Assembly (NCBI GenBank): GCA_035578175.1
Contig: JAQMRL010000001.1
Location: forward strand, 52,723,553 to 52,787,552
Reading direction: 5' to 3'
From: Catonia carolina
Taxonomy: Eukaryota; Arthropoda; Insecta; Hemiptera; Achilidae
Length of the DNA: 64,000 nucleotides
The translations under genes and the position numbers were made by a program. The first letter of the stretch is position 1. The number at the start of each line of letters is the position of its first letter. This document shows, piece after piece, positions 47,459-58,319 of this stretch. Below the pieces are notes generated by a model that saw nothing but the letters and a program-made list of their open reading frames with translations, had not been told where the DNA came from and made no database searches.

Positions 47459-47469
47459 GTTAAGCGCTA

Positions 47470-47620
47470 GTCAAGTGTAACTCCTAAATATCTAACTTGA
47501 TTTGATTGTGAAATCTGTAAGTTGGTAATGAAAATAGGCGGACACATACCAGAAAATTTGGCATTTACTCTGAAATCTCAACGTTAAAAGTTGCAGAATT
47601 ACCCAAAAGTTGGATTACCT
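47470..47620 (-). mobile_element. Jockey reverse transcriptase fossil (palm-thumb junction)
   Basis: The minus strand reads 'FRVNAKFSGMCPPIFITN', 'LQISQSNQVRYLGVTLD' then a stop. It corresponds to TFTTRRATCPPVQLNGKN and AKDVKYLGMYLD in the intact Jockey. It is short but two landmarks occur in register in one frame. Confidence 0.7.
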
Positions 47621-50072
47621 ATAAATGTCCAAAGTTGTTTTAACACTAATCTGTATAGATCTCCATTTGTTTAATTTTCAAAAGAGAGATTTATTGACCA
47701 GAGCCAACATATTATATAAAATGTAAACCTAACTGTTAGAAGTTAATAAAAACGAAACATCGCTCGTAAATCCGAACTGAATACAATAAAATTGTAAATG
47801 TATGTCGATAATATATACTTCATGACTTAAGAGATACTTAATAAGTTTTTTTATCAAGTGCATCCGTAGACTTCCAGAAATCAATTTAATTTGCATAACA
47901 GAAATAAATTTCAACTGAATTGTACAAAAAACTGCTAGATGTATAGTAAGTAATACAATGTGAGAACAAAAATGTTACTAAAAAAATATATAATAAACTT
48001 ACCAAATTTAGCTGCAATTCATAGTAGTACTTAATTAAGATGATCAACAAATTCCACCTGAAAATAAACAGAATTCATCAGTTAAAACGTTCCTCGTTAT
48101 TTCAATCACATTAAAACTAAGTATGGGGGGGAGAGATTGCTAAAGAAAAACTGTTCGTTAGTTTCAAGTAACTAGTTGCAGTAAATCTTCGTTTATACCG
48201 CGGTAGGGGATATAACGCGGGCCAGTGAATGACTCCCTACACCCGCGTTATAAACTCTATTCTTTATTGTATGATACCTAACCCACGTCTATTATAGCAT
48301 TATCTACCACACTAAATTTTATAATTCGTATATTGTAATTTCAACCCCTCATTTTATGTCCTAGATTATAAATATTTTTGAATTTACAACAATTCGTTAC
48401 ACCCGTTTTATTATGAATTGAACATTATTTTAAAATACATAAAAAAACAAAGTAAATCCTTTCTCTACATGATTTTTTTTTTCATTTTCTTAGCAACCAA
48501 CAGTTCACTGGTCACTATAATAACATGTTACTGATAGAAGTATTATTACATTACTGTAAGAATATTGACGGAGTACAAAAACTTCCATTCAGAAAATGTT
48601 CAAAGAGATCCACTTTCAAGAAAATAGAATTATCTAAAATAGTCACTTCAAAAGACTTAAATCAGAAAGTATTATTTTCAAAATTGGTTGTTTAACAGAC
48701 GAACAATTTTAGAAGAAATCCGAGCGTGACAAGTCACGTTTTTAACCACTAGCTTATGGTATTGATAGGAAATTGTTAAGATATATACTTTTCAAGTAAA
48801 GCAATTTACTAAAAGACAAAAAAATTAAAATTAAATCTCGACAGCAAACCGACAATGAAATTAATTCTCTTGAATTAGTAATACATGAAAAGATTTAATT
48901 AAATACCACACGTAACCAATTTATTTCTATTGTATTATAGTGTTCAACTTACGTTTTCATTGTTAATAAAATTATTCGGTAAAGATGAATAAAGCAGCTC
49001 CAATGGCTCTGTCGGTCAAGCGTTTAATTCTAATCCGAAGGTTGCAGAAATATAAGAATTTTCCACAAAATATTAATAATAATTAAAATTCTGAAAATGA
49101 GGTCGCTGAACTGATAAGACTGTACCCCTGAATAAATAAAGCGATTTGAATTTTTTTGACACATTCTTTAAGGTAAGGTCTCAAAAGAAAAGCTCAGCAA
49201 GACATTTTCGTACGTCTAGAAACCTATAAAAACCCGGAAACTCCGAATGGATTAGAAAAAAACTGAAAATTTCAAGACGTATAATGTAATATGAACTAAA
49301 AAAAACTTCCTCAAAACAGAGAGTCATGTTATCTTCATGAAAGCCACAAAGTGATTGAGTGAGGTAAATCTTTCAAAAACTAGATTATAAGATGAAAGTA
49401 TATTTTATATTTCCTGCGTTAATGGGGATTTTGGAAATAATACAGATGGATGAGTGTAAATCTACAAATGGAGAGCTTAATTTAAAAAAGAAGCTGACCG
49501 GAATCAGTCCAGGAACTAAACGAAACTGGGCAAACAAAACCCTTATCCTTTTAAATACGAATATGTAGTAATAGAGTAAAATTTTAATCCCACTATATTA
49601 TGCAGATAGGCCAAATAGCGTATTTGATAATAATACCGAAGTACATAACAGTTGTGGATCAACTGTAATTTAGTAGATTTACTATTTTCACAGTGTTAGG
49701 ATCTCTTAAATAATTACAATTTCCGGCGTTAATAATTACAGGAAGCGTTAAATCACACACAAAAGTTATCCATCCAAATAAAACTGTGTACAGTATTTTG
49801 ATTACTCTGAGTTATTTAATAATAACAAAATTCTCAACCGTTAAAAAAAGTTTCCTATAATAAATACGAGTAACTAACTCATTCATCAAATTCAAAGTTG
49901 CGTATTTTTTATAAACAGGTTTTTATGTAAAAAAAAAGTAGTTAATAAAACACTTGAAATTTTTATTAACTTATTTCCCCGACATTATAATTCTCGTGTA
50001 AATTTTTTGTTCTTAAAAAGAAATTAATGATGTGACCGCTTTGATAAACACACTCTTCTTAAAGTGCCGATT
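47621..50072. other. AT-rich DNA with one GC-rich stem-loop
   Basis: The only structure noted is the inverted repeat at 48211-48252, listed separately. A tRNA-like A-box near 49005 ('TGGCTCTGTCGG') lacks a proper B-box. No gene is seen. Confidence 0.45.
48211..48252. repeat. perfect 11 bp inverted repeat
   Basis: TATAACGCGGG (48211-48221) and CCCGCGTTATA (48242-48252) are exact reverse complements with a 20 bp loop, in otherwise very AT-rich DNA. It could be the core of an eroded inverted-repeat transposon or a cruciform. Its function is unknown. Confidence 0.6.
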
Positions 50073-50083
50073 ACATTAATGAA

Positions 50084-50423
50084 TCCACCCGAGTTGGTCT
50101 AGTGGTAAAGTCGTCGCCGCGAGTCAGCTGTTTAACAGCTGATTTTCGGAGACGAAGCTGTTTTAACAGCTACTTTTTTATGATAGTTCAAGCCCTAGTA
50201 AATGTAGCTACTTTTGAACAAATTTGAATACTAGACAGTGGTTACCGTTGTAGTTTGATGGTTAAAGTTAAATTAACCATTCTCTCTCAGAAATTGTCGA
50301 CCTGGGTCTGTACATTTACACGTCATACACATCATTATTATCATCATCATTTCATTGGGTTATGGAGTTGTTTATTGTTCTAACTGAACAGATTGCAACG
50401 TACACACATTAGGGATAAAAACA
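50084..50423 (+). repeat. tRNA-derived SINE family 2, copy 2, with 11 bp target-site duplication
   Basis: A 340 bp element. The tRNA-like head has A-box-like 'TTGGTCTAGTGG' (50093-50104) and B-box-like 'AGTTCAAGCCC' (about 50185). The body is shared with 40978-41294 (minus), with a 3' end 'acacattagggataaaaaca'. The 11-mer ACATTAATGAA lies at 50073-50083 and 50424-50434, a perfect target-site duplication. It contains a short ATT/ATC-rich run near 50330. It has no coding capacity, and transcription would be by RNA polymerase III if active. Confidence 0.9.
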
Positions 50424-50434
50424 ACATTAATGAA

Positions 50435-52679
50435 GATTAGCTTCAACTCAAGTAAGTCGCTCTATTGTGAACCACCCTCGGAAGAGTGTGTACATTCTAT
50501 TTCCAGTCTGAAATAATTTTTAACTATGGGCATCTTCTTCAGCTATGTCTACGCCCACCTAATGTGTACAAAAATTCACTTTATTTAAATACTTTATAGT
50601 CGGCTAGGGTTCAAAAAGAAGAAGTACAAGCTATTTTTTTATTCAATGATGAATTTACAACCGTAAAAATGTTACAAGTAAATGTGATGATTATGAGGAA
50701 ATGACTTGATAGGCGCGAGAAGAATAGGACCGTTGGTGTCTCTCCAAGAATTTTGATTAAAAAAATTTTTGAATAATTTTAATACGGTTTAGTCCATCAA
50801 AATAAACATGTCTCTACTCCAGAGTCTTGCGGGATTTCCAGGTCGATGTAAGATGGAAAATGAACGTACAAGTGGGTAATTGCTCTTGTGATTTGAAGGT
50901 TCGTGAGAGCGTTTGAATAGGTGTTAAATGTACGAACGGTATTTGCAAATCTACATGTAAGACTATGTACACCTCAAAATACAACACATAACTTATTCAT
51001 CGTTGTTTGTTTTTTGGATAGGGTTGTCCTCAACAAACATCAAACATCAAACATCAAAATTTAGTGGAAAAAATTTAAAAAAAAATATTATAAAATATAA
51101 AAAAATAAACGTCTAAAAATTATTAGGTATATAAAATATACAACAAATTATATATAAAAATGTTTTTAGTTCATAGTTCACATTAGTTCTCTTGAAATAC
51201 GCATTAAGGATATAAATAGTTAACTTATAACTAAATTTTGAACTAGTTTCCGAAGAAATATTTTGGGTCTTTATTTTAGTATTTCACCCAAAAATTACTA
51301 GTACTTTCCGGACATAAAATATTAAGGTGAGTGAAGAAACTCCTCATAAGTTTACAAACCAATTTTTTGTTGGTTCTTAATTATTTAAATTACTAATTTA
51401 AATCACAACCAATAAAATAAGGAAGTAGATATAAATTATTTCAAAGCCTAACTCTGACAATTCATGAACGTTATTTTGAATGATTTTTAAAAGTGAACCG
51501 TATAAAAATATATTTGAACATGACAGAAATAAATTAAGTTATATATCCAAACATCTGTAAATGAAATATTGTTTGATTGCATGTTAAGACGAGGTAGGAT
51601 ACTTATATATGAATAATTCAATTCAGCAAGAATTTATAGCAATATATTATAAATTTTATACATAACAGTATAAATTCACATCACTGCCTACAGTATCAAT
51701 AAATAATAAAAATAAATATACGAACCAATTCTTATTCGATGAAAGAAAACTGAATGGCTTCGGAATAAATATTAATGAAATTGTGTTATCATGTTCAGAG
51801 TACGAGGATCATATCCTACATACGCAAGTTACCTATTAAGGTAATAAACAGAATTGAATAAATAAATAGTGCGGAAATGCAATTCAGAATATAGAGAGTA
51901 CAAGTGCAGAGGAAATGCAGACTAGTGGTCCATGCAGGTTTTTAACCTCCCATTCACCTGTTGAGTGACAAATCCAGATGGGTGTGGCGGTCGACTCTCA
52001 GACCACCAATAAAGTAAGTAAGAACAAGATAGGAGTGTCTTGTGGTTTGTTTTTATCAAGAAGAGACACAATACTGAGAGGTCTACTTTACATTATCGAA
52101 GTAATAGTATATTATTAAAGATATATTTACAGAGTAATATTCTGTTTACACTATTTGATAGCAGTAACTCTACGATAAACCGTCCATGACTGGCACTTTA
52201 CAGCACCTATTTCATCTATCACCCTTCACCGTCTGCGTTAACTTACATTCGCATAAAAGTAAATTCGCTTTAATTTTATAAATATAATTGCCAAGAATTA
52301 GGCATACAAAACGTTAAACTTCTTTTATACAAATTCGACAGCCGTAAAACTATTTCAAAAAATTATTTTTTTATTAACTTTACTAAATTTACGCTTAAAA
52401 CTTTACAACAAGAAACTATATAAATCACAAAACTTCAATAAGCGCTTTAGTGATGCATGTTATATCTAAAAGTATATAATAATGTTTGTAACACAAGAAG
52501 CCGTCCACAGACGTTAAATAACTTAATATAGCGCGGGGAATTCAAAGAAGTCAAATGAGAGGATCCGCAAAACAGAGAATATAATATCACAAAAGATATT
52601 ATAATTTTAAATCTTGCAGCTATGTATAGTACTACACAAAATAGCTGAATACGAATTGAGAAAAGATTATTAACATAGA
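50435..52679. other. AT-rich DNA
   Basis: A small 'acatcaa' tandem run occurs at about 51040. A GC-richer strip at 50700-50950 has no clear frame. No gene is seen. Confidence 0.45.
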
Positions 52680-53040
52680 GGAATGAAACGTCATGAAGAA
52701 GGATACAGTGGATTCTAACATCCAAAGATAATCACTAAGTGCAAGCAGCGGAGATGCGCTTTTTCCACAGGAACCTAGGTGTTTAAAAAAGAAACCATCT
52801 AAAAAATTTAGACATAACAAGCTAGGGATGACTAGTTTAAATGCAAGAATAACTACAAAATATCAGAGTGTGTTTAACAATATTTGTAGAACAAAAGAAA
52901 TTTTATTGTCGAGGAGAATAGTGCCACACGTTTTTGGTGGTGCTTGAAAGGCGGATGACCACAAAAAAAGATGGGCTGACCAATTAAAAGTTGCGACAGG
53001 TGTGCAAACATATTTCTAGGAGTAGAAGTACAGGTAAAGG
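52680..53040 (+). mobile_element. decayed non-LTR retrotransposon, C-terminal part
   Basis: The plus strand reads 'AAEMRFFHRNLGV' (about 52745-52785), then in another frame 'KLGMTSLNARITTKYQ' and, near 52950, 'KADDHKKRWADQLKVATG'. The order (EMRFFR block, LG..SLN.RI, KKRW.DQL) matches the C-terminus of the non-LTR family seen at 37.9 kb. Multiple stops and frame shifts are present and no catalytic region remains. Confidence 0.65.
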
Positions 53041-53559
53041 TATACAGGCATGAATTAAATAAAAAATGACAACAGTTTCCTCATATTTAAACCAATACAA
53101 TCCAGACAAGTTTTCTCCGAGAAGAGTTAAGTACTTGAAAAATAATCTCTTGCAACTTTTCCCGTGATATTTGGCTTCAAGATCAGACTGACCTAGTTCA
53201 GAAAAATTACAAGGCGGGTCTACGTAACATGTTTATAAAGTGATTTTACTTCGGAGTTACACAATAAAGTTCCGAATTACTAAGTACCGAATATAAAATC
53301 AACGTTAACGTATTGGGTAAATGATTAATCAGGGACAAATTGACAATGTTATTTTTCACATTTTTATTGTATTTAACTCTAAAACCGAACAGTAAGTAAC
53401 GTCTAACGATTACACGGACAGATAAAATACTGAAAATGCTAATATTATTTTACCCACTAGTATAAAACAGAAATAAATAAATAAATAGTATGAAAACAGA
53501 ATTTGAGTTCAGTTGATAAATTTTGTAATTAAGTTGAATTTTTAGATAATCGCTTTTAG
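53041..53559. other. AT-rich DNA
   Basis: Nothing recognised. Confidence 0.5.
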
Positions 53560-53765
53560 ATAATTCAAACGACACTCGCCGACTGAAACGTAGATACCCT
53601 ACGGACTTACTTTAAGAGACAATAAAACGCATGAAATAAATTTACGAAGTTCCTCCACTGATAGGTTTTCTTCTGTCATGATACGTAAAAAGCAAACTCA
53701 CCTGCTTATTATTCTACGTAAGAATAGATTGTAGATTTAGCTGTAATATAAAAAATAAGTTGAGT
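53560..53765 (-). repeat. unclassified dispersed repeat, copy 2
   Basis: Reverse-complement match to 36245-36465. On the minus strand this copy keeps a short frame 'MTEENLSVEELRKFISCVLL', followed by 'AAAGTAAGT', which resembles a splice donor. The other copy lacks the donor and shifts the frame. Whether it once belonged to a gene or a transposon cannot be said. Confidence 0.75.
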
Positions 53766-54379
53766 TTTATACTTTAATCGCGATTTATTTACTAGTGCAG
53801 CCTAGGTTCACTTAGTAGTTACAAAAATAATCTGCATTATATTTCAGCGACCGCCATACAGATAACTCTTAAATCATTTCAGTTTCCTTATTTTACCCAC
53901 AGAATATAAATTAGTTTTAAAGAAAAGTCATAGCGGTTTAAAAGAAATGATGATTGTAATAATTGTAATAGGCCGACTACTGACTGAAACCTGTTTAACT
54001 TCTTTACGAGTAAAAAAATTTATTATGAAATTTACAGTTTCCTTTGAGAAGAGACTAGTTTTCTTGTTTCTCAGACTTTGTGTACATCTTTATGATACAG
54101 TAGACATTTAGTTATTATAAAGGCGACTACTTTTCCTAAATTGGTCAGAAGAAGAAGAAGCGAGAGGATCAGAGGATCACTCACCTCAATTTGCCCACAC
54201 ACAGAAAACACTAATGCATTCAATAACAGTAATAATACTAATACTACTTTTCACAGGATGTTACAACACGCGGTTCTCTTCTAAATACTATGAATTGAAT
54301 ATTTAAATTTTAATATGATTCTATTGAATAAGTGACAATTAACTTATAATATTGTGCGATTTCTTACAACGATGAGTTC

Positions 54380-54490
54380 TTTTTCTTGGCATGCATATCC
54401 GTTTCGGATGTTGACGATCATCACTGCTATTTTGAATTCATCAAAATTTGACACAATCCGGAACAATTCCGCGAACCTCTTACTAAACCC
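54380..54490 (-). mobile_element. RTE-like LINE 3' tail fragment
   Basis: The minus strand gives a tail of the form 'FKIAVMIVNIRNGYA', matching 'RVVIARMIANVRNG' at the end of the 17.2 kb element. The nucleotide sequence 'catatccgtttcggatgttg' also parallels 'cagtccgttccggacgttgg' at 17.2 kb. It is a very short 5'-truncated remnant. Confidence 0.6.
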
Positions 54491-54609
54491 CGAAAGGATG
54501 AGATACGATCAGTCAATTAGTTTTAGTGAAAAAAACAAATAGCGGTTACAATTAATAAAACAAAGTATTTCTGCTGGATCTAATACATAACGAAGAGATT
54601 AGATCCAGT

Positions 54610-54875
54610 TAGGTGTATTTAGCTTGGATGAAAAAGTGGAGGAGTACCGGAATCAATGGAGGCAACATTTGGAACGGATGCCAGAGAAGACCTCTAAAAG
54701 TGACGGAATATGTTCCAGTTGGAAGAAGGGAGGTAGGAAGACCTCGAAGAAGATGGCAGTGGTCGAGATGTACGGGCTGGAGTGTCTCGTTTTTGTGTAG
54801 ACGTACAGGATGGTTTGCGAGTTCGGAACAGGCTTGTGCCTAATCCTTGATAGTAAGAAGAAGAAGAAGAAGATT
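54610..54875 (+). mobile_element. non-LTR retrotransposon 3' end with (AAG)n tail
   Basis: The plus strand reads 'DEKVEEYRNQWRQHLERMPE' and, after a 1-base frame change, 'PLKVTEYVPVGRREVGRPRR' with RW following. The HLERM ... GRR..GRPRRRW signature is the C-terminus of an insect non-LTR family related to those at 37.9 and 52.7 kb. It ends in an AAGAAGAAG run at about 54856-54873. Sequence preservation is better than in the other fossils of this family, apart from the frameshift. Confidence 0.75.
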
Positions 54876-55107
54876 TCCGCTTAATTTCTTTTAGAATTAC
54901 AACAGATCACGATATTATTTTTGTGTGTATCGACAACCCAACAACGCTATGTCTCTTTGTGATAACATTCTCACTACAAAACCTGAAGAGATAATTGTTA
55001 ATGAAGAAGTATTATTCTTCCTTCTCAGCTAGAAGAATAGGTAAATCAAAGATCTTGTTCACTCTCATTCAGTTAAAATGTATTGACTTAAACATTAATT
55101 GAATTCT

Positions 55108-55509
55108 GCGGTTGTTGTTATTATTTAGGTCATCGGCCAAAAGGCTGGTTTGAACCTCAAGAGGCTTTACTCCGTAAACCGAGGAGTGACGTAGAATATA
55201 ATTTCCTTACTCACGGAGTGGAAAAGCATACTTATCAGCAGGCCAGGCTTTCTGAAAAGCATCTACTCTCCACCCTGCAAATGATACCTTTACTTCATTC
55301 ACTGTGAAGTCTGACTGTATAATGGAATTCATTACACTCAAAGGAGATAAATCTGACTAGTGACTTTTACACCTCTACCTCTTCTGTTCTTAAATGCTTC
55401 AGTCATATAATTGGCTGACCCTATGATAAGAAACAGAACTATTTGTGTAGCTCTGGAACTAGCAGATCGAGTGCAAATAATTTACCACCACCTGTCTGTT
55501 AAGGGCAGA
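55108..55509 (-). repeat. SINE-like repeat family 1, copy F
   Basis: A complete copy of about 402 bp in antisense orientation, from 'ggttgttgttattatttagg' at the left to 'ccacctgtctgttaagggca' at the right. The flanks AATTGAATTCT (55097-55107) and AATTAAATTCT (55510-55520) agree at 10 of 11 bases, a probable decayed target-site duplication. Confidence 0.85.
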
Positions 55510-55520
55510 AATTAAATTCT

Positions 55521-55829
55521 TGAACATGAAACATCTGAGTTTTTTTTTGATATGAGTATTATTTAGGTAGGTTATTTACAACCATTAATAGTAGTTTGCA
55601 ATTTTTCCAGTAGTTTAACATTACAAAATAAATACTGGTGGCAAGTATGTCCAATGACGTAGCTACATATTAAAAATCGGCTATTGTTATCGATCAGGTT
55701 ATTTTTAAAATTTGTTTTGATGGCAAAAATAATTGTTTTAAATGTTTGCCGGGTAATTTAAATTAGATTTAAAATATTCCGGGAATAGTCGTCGATGTTA
55801 ATTTGTTAATTATTTTTTGTACGCTAAGT
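55521..55829. other. AT-rich DNA
   Basis: Nothing recognised beyond the possible 3' untranslated region of the next fossil. Confidence 0.45.
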
Positions 55830-56255
55830 CTAAGATTTTTAAACGTTTGGGTCTATGGTAGTGTTTACTATTATCCAAAAAGGTTTTGATGAAGATCAAC
55901 TCTGTCTCGGTTATGCTTTTTTTGTTGTCGTATTTCATCTAGAACAGTGTTTAGCCTATAATGTAGTACATCATTGGTTATGAACCAAGTGGTGTTGGTA
56001 TAATAATTACAAGTACCTTCAATTGCAAACGCTGGAAGATTTTAATGTTAGATAAACTTTCTGATCCCCACGGTTCAATTCGGTACTTCCATACCGGTTT
56101 GATTATCGTTTTATATACAAGCAATTTGTTGGTCAGAGAAAAGACAACTTTTTCAAGCAACCAATATAATTGGCACAACTTAATGATCAACTGTTAATGT
56201 TTCATCCATATGTGTTTTTTAAAGTAAGTCGTCTCGTTAAATGAATATCTACGAT
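55830..56255 (-). mobile_element. decayed Jockey ORF2 C-terminal third
   Basis: The minus strand from 56255 reads 'YFKKHIWMKH', 'LYWLLEKVVFSLTNKLLVYK', 'TIIKPVWKYRIEPWGSE', 'SLSNIKIFQRLQLKVL'. After a frame change it reads 'WFITNDVLHYRLNTVLDEI', and near the end 'RPKRLKILDLAYK'. These align in order with RKHIQMKRK, LYKSMLKPIWTYGIQLWG, SNIEILQRFQSK, WYITNADIHRDM, VREEI and RLKRATVLDLP of the intact Jockey. Stops and frameshifts show it is dead. Confidence 0.85.
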
Positions 56256-58094
56256 CAGTGCTGGACGATTTCTTTCTGTCTTTAAGTGTAAAAGTAATAG
56301 GTGAAAATTTAATTTCATTAATTTTGACCCTATGAGTAATAATTATTATAAATAATTCGTGCAAGTAACATAAAAAGCAATACTTGCAGGAGATTTATTT
56401 AACCCGCAATGTTACTGGGTCCACCAGCAATCTTACAAAGGTACGGACTTCCGATGAATATATACTCACTGAAATCACTGGAACAATTGTCAAGTAATAA
56501 TAATATTTGGATAAATATGTCCAACTTTACTACATATTTTTTCCGAGACAGTTACTATTTACTTACTACGTTTGAAAGGAAAAAGTCGTTAAATCTTATT
56601 TCAGATAGGAATATGCTGAGGATGTTTGAGTCTTTGCTTGTTGGCGAAAGGATTCTGGTTCGAATAGTAGCAATGTATTTCTTCCTTTAGTAGTGGAATC
56701 ATAAAAATGGCTAATAACACTAATTTTTTGACCATATTCATGATTGGTTTTTAATTATTAGTGCATAAGCGGGTAGTATCTTGTGATGTGAAACACAATT
56801 ACTTATATTAAATTACCCCTTATGGAAAAGAGGAGCCAGCCATATCTGTTTCAGAGACTTAACATTCTTTGGAAGAATTTTCAAGATGTAAACTTGCTCT
56901 ATTGTACTTCCTCTGATACAAACAACAAATGTAATCAGTGTACTTCAATATATTAAGAAATCAGGTAATAACAAAGATTTTTCCTCCGAGTCCTTAACAA
57001 GTAATGACAGGATGTTCTGTGAAAAGTTTTATTATTAAACGTCTCCGTCATCCTGCTAACCGGTTTTGCATAGCAATTCTACACCTAACCGCTCCCAGTC
57101 AATTAAAAAAACTTTATTTAAAAACGTTTATGTAAAAATTAATTTTACTGAGTAATAATTATGCAGAACATAATTTTATAACGGGTGTTTGACAGATTAC
57201 TATAAGATAACTACGTTGTTAGTCACTATTGATTCCGTTAACTGAGCTAATGTTGATTAAACACACAAAAAATCAATGGTTAACCTACGATATGCATCTT
57301 TATGATAACATAAGGTACATAATTTAAAAAGAAGTTATGAAATAACATTTATTGGTTAATTATTTAAGTACCAAACAAGTTCTTAATTTTATTAAGTAGT
57401 CTTTACGTAAATAATAGAATTAAGTTTTATCTTTTAATAAAAAAAAATAGCTTTCACAGATATAAATAACAAATTTCTGTCTTTCGTTACATAATATTAA
57501 AAACTCTTTTACATTTAAAATAATTAATAAATCTAAATAAAATATGTTGTAACACATAATCAATAAGCGTATCGAAGGATCAACCTCTAAAAAATTACTG
57601 GAAAACAACTAGCCAAGAGTATAACTAATTGACATTACATCACATTAAATAGTAGAGAATATCTACTTGTAATATAGGAGGTATTAGAGCTGCCCTTCAA
57701 AGTCATTCATATAAACCCCTTTTAATTTAACAATAAAATTTCTTTTCACTTAATTATACGTCTTTCAATATCTAATATATTATATTACATAATTTCTTAA
57801 AGTATTAGTTATTAAATACGTTTGTTTTCAATTTCAAAATTAATAATATTTTCAATAGATTTATTCTTTACTGAAATCCAAGGATTAATCACAGTATTAC
57901 CTACTAAGCTTATCTATATTACAGATTAAAAATTTATTTTATAATACATTCGAATAGGCATACACGAACTTTTTTTTGACACTTTTTTTATTGAAAATTA
58001 AGTATCTGTTATTACATTATAACAATTTGTAATTATGCCGGTAAATGTTCCAAAACTTGAATAACTTGCTGGAGCTTGCAGTCATATTACAGTC
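56256..58094. other. AT-rich DNA
   Basis: The 93-codon frame at 56409-56690 has no recognised motif. No gene is called. Confidence 0.45.
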
Positions 58095-58313
58095 CTACAA
58101 TTGCCCAAGAAGATCCCTTGGCCAGAGGCGTCTTAAACGACTTTGCTGAATACCCGGTACCGCCCTAGTATAGGCCTGCACGTTTTGTATGAGAGGGTTG
58201 TCATATAATTTAAATTTGTCGTGTATCAGCTGTTGTTTCGCGACGTGATTTAATACGTATAGGATTGTAAGTCGTTGCGCAACATTAAGTTTGTGACAAA
58301 AACTTTGTAACAT
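58095..58313 (-). mobile_element. possible non-LTR retrotransposon C-terminus
   Basis: A 72-codon frame ends 'LYDNPLIQNVQAYT', then 'SRLRRLWPRDLLGQL' and a stop. A terminal RLRR.WPRDLL with an upstream '.NPLI' element resembles C-termini of some Jockey-like ORF2 proteins, which the intact copy ends as RLKRATVLDLPGRF. No other landmark is present, so the assignment is tentative; the frame is nevertheless less AT-driven than its neighbours. Confidence 0.4.
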
Positions 58314-58319
58314 AATTTA

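Noticed and set aside
48995..49060. tRNA-like A-box TGGCTCTGTCGG
   Set aside because: No matching B-box at the right distance and no body repeated in the window.
50700..50950. Possible Jockey fossil on the minus strand ('YIDLEIPQDSG'-like reading)
   Set aside because: A single weak resemblance without a second landmark in order.
51035..51060. Short 'acatcaa' tandem run considered as a CRISPR-like or satellite array
   Set aside because: Only about three 8-bp units with no spacers; simple sequence slippage explains it.
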